DNA of 27,387 bases from Clostridiales bacterium (GTDB lineage: Bacteria > Bacillota > Clostridia > Oscillospirales > Oscillospiraceae), in NCBI GenBank assembly GCA_004558115.1, contig SFDT01000029.1:1-27387 (forward strand), in the 5' to 3' direction. The translations under genes were made by a program, and so were the position numbers. Each line of letters begins with the position of its first letter. Position 1 is the first letter of the stretch. The notes under the pieces were generated by a model that had not been told where the DNA came from, did no database searches, and worked only from the letters and a program-made list of their open reading frames with translations. Below are positions 22,698 to 27,387 of the stretch, one piece after another.

Positions 22698-24125
22698 ATG
22701 AGCTTTCAGTCTCTGGCCTTTCTGGCCTTTCTGGCCATCGCCGTGCCTGCCTGCCTGCTTGCCTCCCGACACAGCCGCCGGACGGGCATGACGGTCCTTG
22801 GTATCGCCAGCCTGGTATTTTACGTGGCCGGCGGCGGATGGGACGCCTTTTCGGTGCTGTGCGCGGGAACGCTGGTCTCCATCCTGGCGGTGCAGCAGCT
22901 CTGGCGGGAAAGTGAGGGACGCCGTCGCCGCCGGGTGCTGGTCCTGGCGGCGGGGTACCACATCGCCGTGCTGCTGGTGTTCAAATATGCCGGCTTTTTC
23001 ACCGGGGGACGGGTCTCCCTGGGCTGGGTGCCCTTGGGTTTGAGCTTTTTCACGTTCCAGCAGCTGTGGCTCCTCAAGGAGGTCTACACCGGCCAGTTCC
23101 GCCTGCGGAGCGGGGAGCTGCTGCCCCTGTATACGTTTTTCTTTCCCACCGTCACCTCCGGCCCCATTCTGCGGCCCGGCGCCTTCTTTCCCCAGCTGAC
23201 GGGAGAGAAGTTCCTGCGGCCCGGCTGGGAGGATGCGGCGGCGGGGCTGTACGGCATCTGCTGCGGCACGGTGAAGAAGGTGCTGCTGGCGGACTCCTTC
23301 GGCGTCATCGTGAACAACGGCTGGGAGCGGCTGGGGGATCTGACGGCCCCCGGCGCCTGGCTGGTGATTTTGGGCTATACCCTCCAGCTGTACTTTGACT
23401 TTTCCGGCTATTGCGACATCGCCGCCGGCTGCGCCCGGCTGCTGGGCATCCGCCTGCCGGTGAACTTTGATTCCCCGTACCGTAGCCTTTCCATCGGGGA
23501 GTTCTGGAAACGCTGGCACATCACCCTGACCACCTTCCTGCGGGAGTGCCTGTATTTCCCCCTGGGCGGCAGCAAAAAGGGCGCCGCCCGGACGTATGTC
23601 AATATCCTCATCATCTTCCTGGTGAGCGGCTTCTGGCACGGGGCTGGATGGACGTTTTTGTTCTGGGGCCTGCTCCACGGCCTGGCCCAGGTGGCGGAGC
23701 GTCTGCTGGGCGACCGGCTGAAGCGCATCCCCAAGCCGGTCCGCTGGTGCCTAACCTTCGCCTTTGTGAATGTGGCGTGGGTGTTTTTCCGGGCACCGGA
23801 TTTTTCCGGGGCCCTTCGCCTGCTGGCCACGGCCCTCACCGGCGTCATGGCCCGGCCGGGCGGCTGGCTGCTCCACGGGCTGTTTTCCAAGGAGACCGGG
23901 GCCATTCAGATGCTGCTGCCGGCGGTAAAGCCCTGGATGGACCTGGCGCGGGTGGCGCTGCTGTACGGCACCGGCATGGCGGTGGTGCTGCTGCCGGTGA
24001 ACACGGCGGCGCGGATGGAGCGATTCCGTCCCAAATGGTGGCAGGCCGCGGCGCTGGCGGTGCTGACCGCCTGGTCCGTTTTGTCCTTCACCGGCATCAC
24101 CACCTTTATCTACTCCAATTTTTGA
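22698..24125 (+). CDS. MBOAT-family membrane O-acyltransferase
   Basis: A 475-aa polytopic membrane protein of the MBOAT family (AlgI/DltB/PatA type), which moves acyl groups across the membrane to extracytoplasmic acceptors. The core signatures are present: SFFTFQQLWLLKEVY, LYFDFSGYCDIAAGCARLLG, FWKRWHITLTTFLRECLYFPLGG, and the catalytic-His segment VSGFWHGAGWTFLFWGLLHG, with H314. About ten membrane segments are apparent. The ATG at 22698 follows GGAGAAGTGAT and the regulator's stop codon with 1 bp between. The next gene encodes an SGNH-like partner, the usual pairing for polysaccharide O-acetylation. Acceptor and acyl group are unknown; there is no dlt gene set nearby, so D-alanylation is unlikely. 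Confidence 0.92.
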   Translation: MSFQSLAFLAFLAIAVPACLLASRHSRRTGMTVLGIASLVFYVAGGGWDAFSVLCAGTLVSILAVQQLWRESEGRRRRRVLVLAAGYHIAVLLVFKYAGFFTGGRVSLGWVPLGLSFFTFQQLWLLKEVYTGQFRLRSGELLPLYTFFFPTVTSGPILRPGAFFPQLTGEKFLRPGWEDAAAGLYGICCGTVKKVLLADSFGVIVNNGWERLGDLTAPGAWLVILGYTLQLYFDFSGYCDIAAGCARLLGIRLPVNFDSPYRSLSIGEFWKRWHITLTTFLRECLYFPLGGSKKGAARTYVNILIIFLVSGFWHGAGWTFLFWGLLHGLAQVAERLLGDRLKRIPKPVRWCLTFAFVNVAWVFFRAPDFSGALRLLATALTGVMARPGGWLLHGLFSKETGAIQMLLPAVKPWMDLARVALLYGTGMAVVLLPVNTAARMERFRPKWWQAAALAVLTAWSVLSFTGITTFIYSNF

Positions 24126-24137
24126 AAAGGAGGTCCC

Positions 24138-25226
24138 ATGAGCAAAGCATGCAAACGCTGGGCCTGCGGCCTCCTGGCGGCGGTCCTGGTCCTGCTGGCG
24201 GCCTGCGCCGCCGTGGTGTATATAGTGGACCCCTGCCTGTACTACCGGATGCCGGACAAGTGGGAGCCGGTGTTTTTCAGTGAGCGATACCAGGGCGCCG
24301 GCCTTGCCAAAAACGTCCCGGCGGACACGGTACTGGTGGGCACCTCCATGGCGGCCAATTACCGCGCCAGCGAGGTGGGGGAGACCTTCGGCGGCTCCGC
24401 TGTCCGCATCACCATTCCCGACGGCTATCTCAGCGAATTCGACCAGGTGATGGATGTGGTGTTCCGCAGCCAGACGCCCAGGCGGGTGGTGTTCGCCCTG
24501 GACCTGAACATCCTGGTCCGGGACGAGAGCGGCGTTACCGGCGCCATGCCGGAGTACCTGTACAACGACAGCCTGCTGGACGACGCCAAGTACCTTTTGA
24601 ACAAGGACACCCTCTATTACAGCCTCTACGTTCTCATGACCAACCGCTGGGGCGGCGGCCAGACCTTGGACGAGAGCTTCACCTGGGACGAGGGCATCTG
24701 GTGGAACCACATGACGGCCCTGGAGAACTACACCCGCCCGGACATCGCGGCGCAGAGCGCGGACGCGGCAGCCTTCCGGGAAAATGCTGCCCGGAACCTG
24801 GCGGTGGTGGAGGGGTGGCTCCGGGCCCACCCGGACACGGAGTTCGATATTTTCTTCCCCCCTTACAGCATCCTGTTCTGGGATAAGACGGCCCGCCTGG
24901 GGCAGACGGAGGCCATGCTCTCCGCACTGGAGCAGGCCTGCAATACCCTTTTGACCTATGACAACGTAAAGCTGTACGGCTTTTTGCTGGACCGGGAGAT
25001 CGTGGAAAACCTGGACAACTACTGCGACTATGTTCACCACTCCGGGGAAGTCTGCCGCCGGATTTTGGCGAAAATGGCCGCCGGAGAGGACCGCCTCACA
25101 GCGGAAAACACAGAGAAGGTACTCGCCAACTGGCGGGACTTTGTGGTAGACTATGATTATGAGAAATTCTGGGACGAATCCTTCTGGTGGAAGTGGAACG
25201 AGACCCATCCCGGCGTCCCTGCGTGA
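24138..25226 (+). CDS. Membrane-anchored SGNH/DltD-like partner of the MBOAT
   Basis: A 362-aa protein with one N-terminal signal-anchor (about residues 9-31) and an extracytoplasmic domain. The pattern fits SGNH-hydrolase-like O-acyltransferases (AlgJ/AlgX/DltD style). It has GTS with a candidate nucleophile S70 (TVLVGTSMAANY) and, near the C-terminus, DYVHHS with D297 and H300/H301 as the remaining catalytic residues. Overall similarity to named families is low, so the assignment rests on these motifs and on position 12 bp after the MBOAT gene (AAAGGAGG before the ATG). The two probably move acyl groups onto an envelope polysaccharide outside the membrane. No terminator follows, so transcription can run on into the lepA region. 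Confidence 0.78.
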   Translation: MSKACKRWACGLLAAVLVLLAACAAVVYIVDPCLYYRMPDKWEPVFFSERYQGAGLAKNVPADTVLVGTSMAANYRASEVGETFGGSAVRITIPDGYLSEFDQVMDVVFRSQTPRRVVFALDLNILVRDESGVTGAMPEYLYNDSLLDDAKYLLNKDTLYYSLYVLMTNRWGGGQTLDESFTWDEGIWWNHMTALENYTRPDIAAQSADAAAFRENAARNLAVVEGWLRAHPDTEFDIFFPPYSILFWDKTARLGQTEAMLSALEQACNTLLTYDNVKLYGFLLDREIVENLDNYCDYVHHSGEVCRRILAKMAAGEDRLTAENTEKVLANWRDFVVDYDYEKFWDESFWWKWNETHPGVPA

Positions 25227-25256
25227 TCCTCAAACCCCAACGGAGGTTTATTTTCT

Positions 25257-25331
25257 ATGACAAAACAGCAGAATATCCGAAACTTTTCAATCATTGCCCA
25301 TATTGACCTCGTCGTCGCAAAGTCCGTTTGA
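25257..25331 (+). pseudogene. Truncated 5' fragment of lepA (duplicate of the lepA start)
   Basis: The ATG at 25257, with its own GGAGG (25242-25246), opens MTKQQNIRNFSIIAHID, identical in protein to the first 17 residues of the lepA at 25500. It then runs into unrelated DNA and stops at TGA (25329-25331) after 24 codons. Over the shared 52 bp there are 6 differences, all synonymous (TTT/TTC, TCA/AGC, ATC/ATT, GCC/GCA). It breaks off right before the HGKST P-loop codons. It is either a relict of an earlier lepA 5' end or one side of an insertion scar. If translated it would act only as a short upstream open reading frame. Confidence 0.88.
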
Positions 25332-25480
25332 CTGCGTTTCCGCCTGCGGCGAAAACTGCGCGCACTCCCTTGCTCCTCCTCTCCCCAAAAAGTCCGAAGG
25401 ACTTTTCGGGGACCCCAGACTTGATTTGAAAAACGGCGCTTCGCGCCGCCCCGCAGAGCGGGGCCCCGCGTGGACTTGCC
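25309..25480. repeat. Hairpin-rich insertion between lepA fragment and lepA
   Basis: About 170 bp of non-coding sequence rich in inverted repeats: CCCCAAAAAGTCC/GGACTTTTCGGGG (25383-25395/25399-25411, one mismatch), CGGCGC/GCGCCG (25434-25439/25443-25448) and GCCCCGC/GCGGGGC (25448-25454/25458-25464). Its right end (25469-25480) is an exact 12-bp inverted copy of lepA 25554-25565. It has the style of the dispersed repeats elsewhere in the window but shows no clear sequence identity to them. No recombinase gene and no promoter are visible within it. Confidence 0.7.
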
Positions 25481-25499
25481 CATGGAGGTTATCCGAACA

Positions 25500-27305
25500 A
25501 TGACAAAACAGCAGAATATCCGAAACTTCAGCATTATTGCACATATTGACCACGGCAAGTCCACGCTGGCGGACCGGCTGCTGGAAAAATGCGGCGCCGT
25601 CACGGCCCGGGAGATGTCCAGCCAGCTGCTGGACAACATGGACCTGGAAAAGGAACGGGGCATCACCATCAAGGCCCGGGCCGTCCGACTGCACTACAAG
25701 GCCCAGGACGGGGAGGTCTACGAGCTGAACCTCATCGACACCCCGGGCCACGTGGACTTCAACTACGAGGTGTCCCGGTCCCTGGCGGCCTGCGAGGGCG
25801 CCGTGCTGGTGGTGGACGCCACCCAGGGGGTGGAGGCCCAGACCCTGGCCAACACATACCTCGCCATGGAGCACGACCTGGAGATCCTGCCGGTGTTCAA
25901 CAAGATCGACCTGCCTGCCGCCGACCCTCAGAAGGCCAAGCAGGAGGTGGAGGACATCATCGGCCTGCCGGCTCTGGACGCGCCGGAGATCTCCGCCAAA
26001 ATGGGCATCAATATCGACGCCGTGCTGGAGGACATCGTGAAAAACGTGCCGCCTCCCGCCGGCGATGTGAACGCTCCGCTGAAGGCGCTGATCTTTGACA
26101 GCCAGTATGACAGCTACCGGGGCGTCATTGTGTATTTCCGCGTCATGGAGGGCAGCATCCGCACCGGCCAGCAGGTGAAGCTCATGGCCTCCGGCGCCGT
26201 GTACCAGGTCATCGAGTGCGGCCACCTGCTGCCCCTGGGCCTGGAGCCCTGCGGCTGCCTGGAGGCCGGCGAGGTGGGCTATTTTACCGCCAGCATTAAA
26301 AACGTCCAGGATACCCGGGTGGGCGACACCGTCACCGACGCCGCCACCCCCACGGCGGAGCCCCTGCCCGGCTACCGCCCCGTGCAGCCCATGGTGTACT
26401 GCGGCATTTACACGGAGGACGGCTCCAAATATCCGGACCTGCGGGACGCTCTGGAAAAGCTGCGGCTCAACGACGCCTCCTTGAGCTTTGAGCCGGAGTC
26501 CTCCGTGGCCCTGGGCTTTGGCTTCCGGTGCGGCTTTTTGGGTATGCTCCACATGGAGATCATCCAGGAGCGGCTGGAGCGGGAATTTGACCTGGACCTG
26601 GTCACCACGCTGCCCTCTGTCGTCTACCATGTCTATAAGACCGACGGCACCATGGTGAAGGTGGACAACCCCCATAACTATCCGGACCCCGCCACCATCG
26701 AGCACGCGGAGGAGCCCTATGTGAAGGTGAACATCATCGCCCCCAACGAGTACGTGGGCAACATCATGCCCATGTGCCAGAACCGCCGGGGGGAGTTCCA
26801 CGACATGCAGTATCTGGACACCCACCTGGTGGAGCTCCACTATCAGATGCCCCTCAACGAGATCATCTATGATTTCTTCGATACCCTGAAGGCCAATACC
26901 AAGGGCTATGCCTCTTTGGACTATGAGCTCTCCGATTACCGGCCCAGCGAGCTGGTGAAGGTGGACCTGAAGCTCAACGGCGAGGGCGTGGATGCCCTCA
27001 GCTTCATCGCCCATAAGGACAGGGCTTATCCCCGGGCCCGGCGCCTGTGCGAAAAGCTGAAAGAAAATATTCCCCGCCAGCTGTTTGAGGTCCCTGTCCA
27101 GGCGGCCATCGGCGGCCGGGTCATTGCCCGGGAGACGGTGAAGGCCATGCGCAAGGACGTGCTGGCCAAGTGCTACGGCGGCGACGTCACCCGGAAAAAG
27201 AAGCTGCTGGAAAAGCAAAAAGAGGGCAAGAAGCGGATGCGGAGCCTGGGATCGGTGAAGGTGCCGACAGAGGCATTCCTGGCAGTGCTGAAGCTGGACG
27301 AGTGA
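25500..27305 (+). CDS. lepA: Elongation factor 4 (LepA), ribosome back-translocating GTPase
   Basis: A 601-aa translational GTPase of normal LepA length. The G domain has the P-loop AHIDHGKST (14-22), the G2 region ERGITIKA, G3 DTPGHVDF and G4 NKIDLP. Then follow domain II, the EF-G-like domains (FLGMLHMEIIQERLEREF), and the LepA-specific C-terminal domain with RPSELVKVDLKLNGEGVDALSFIAHKD and the basic tail (TRKKKLLEKQKEGKKRM). I choose the ATG at 25500 with GGAGG 11 nt upstream; a GTG at 25470 in the same frame lies within the inserted DNA and is unlikely. A 5' duplicate precedes it, and the nearest upstream gene is the SGNH-like one. Confidence 0.96.
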   Translation: MTKQQNIRNFSIIAHIDHGKSTLADRLLEKCGAVTAREMSSQLLDNMDLEKERGITIKARAVRLHYKAQDGEVYELNLIDTPGHVDFNYEVSRSLAACEGAVLVVDATQGVEAQTLANTYLAMEHDLEILPVFNKIDLPAADPQKAKQEVEDIIGLPALDAPEISAKMGINIDAVLEDIVKNVPPPAGDVNAPLKALIFDSQYDSYRGVIVYFRVMEGSIRTGQQVKLMASGAVYQVIECGHLLPLGLEPCGCLEAGEVGYFTASIKNVQDTRVGDTVTDAATPTAEPLPGYRPVQPMVYCGIYTEDGSKYPDLRDALEKLRLNDASLSFEPESSVALGFGFRCGFLGMLHMEIIQERLEREFDLDLVTTLPSVVYHVYKTDGTMVKVDNPHNYPDPATIEHAEEPYVKVNIIAPNEYVGNIMPMCQNRRGEFHDMQYLDTHLVELHYQMPLNEIIYDFFDTLKANTKGYASLDYELSDYRPSELVKVDLKLNGEGVDALSFIAHKDRAYPRARRLCEKLKENIPRQLFEVPVQAAIGGRVIARETVKAMRKDVLAKCYGGDVTRKKKLLEKQKEGKKRMRSLGSVKVPTEAFLAVLKLDE

Positions 27306-27387
27306 CTTGCCCTCTGCGAGCGGAAGCGAGCCGCCGTGCAAGCGGCGCCAAGCGTTTTGAAGCGAAGCGGAAAAACCTTGAACCGGG
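27306..27387. other. Right-edge intergenic sequence
   Basis: No gene and no T-tracted terminator are visible. A short GC hairpin (CGCCG...CGGCG around 27332-27348) and repeated AAGCG words give it the same hairpin-rich character as the other intergenic elements. The window ends before its extent can be judged. Confidence 0.4.

Noticed and set aside
25470..25499. GTG at 25470 as an earlier lepA start
   Set aside because: It lies in the inserted DNA. LepA proteins start close to the residues encoded from 25500, and GGAGG is placed for the ATG at 25500.
25287..27341. 684-aa minus-strand open frame antisense to lepA
   Set aside because: A GC-rich shadow: low complexity rich in His, Gly, Val and Leu, no ribosome binding site or domain, and it fully overlaps the well-supported lepA.

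Overview
This is a GC-rich, gene-dense chromosomal window. Its gene families (LepA, Hfq, SepF, DivIVA, a YggS-type PLP protein, Firmicutes-style MutS/MutL, MiaA and MiaB) and its strong AGGAGG-type ribosome binding sites suggest a high-GC member of the Clostridia, most likely Oscillospiraceae-like (the Flavonifractor/Lawsonibacter sort). That placement is inferred from gene content and style, not from a search. I saw no rRNA, tRNA, CRISPR array or transposase gene.

Layout. Positions 1-2400 hold a leftward purine-salvage operon: a purine nucleoside phosphorylase, then an SAH/MTA-type deaminase, read from a good promoter at 2400-2372. From 2.5 to 4.7 kb, reading right, come a GNAT acetyltransferase, lspA and an rluD-type pseudouridine synthase, closed by a strong terminator. 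A small HPr-like gene without the phosphorylatable histidine (4884-5105) forms its own transcription unit. miaB and an MBL-fold hydrolase follow. At 7.47-8.0 kb a small unknown gene and a small XRE regulator diverge from a nearly symmetrical promoter/operator. A hairpin-rich non-coding repeat (8010-8378) precedes mutS.

From 8.6 to 20.5 kb there is one long rightward series: mutS, a CPBP-type membrane protease, an unknown membrane protein, an AEC transporter, mutL, a flavodoxin-fold oxidoreductase, miaA, hfq, an HlyD-like membrane protein, yggS, sepF and divIVA. Mismatch repair and tRNA/RNA metabolism (mutL-miaA-hfq) therefore lead into a cell-division block (yggS-sepF-divIVA). A terminator follows divIVA, then a HAD phosphatase, then a second, about 96% identical direct copy of the repeat (21482-21827). 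Next is an XRE-type regulator translationally close to an MBOAT acyltransferase and an SGNH-like partner, probably an envelope-polysaccharide O-acylation unit.

The most unusual locus is at the right end. A 5' fragment of lepA (first 17 codons, then an early stop) lies just upstream of the intact lepA. The two are separated by about 170 bp of hairpin-rich sequence. The two 5' ends differ only by synonymous changes. The fragment breaks off exactly at the codons before the GTPase P-loop, and the right end of the inserted DNA carries a 12-bp inverted copy of the lepA P-loop sequence. This looks like a scar of integration or recombination at the lepA start. The dispersed structured repeats are the other feature that the gene annotation does not explain.
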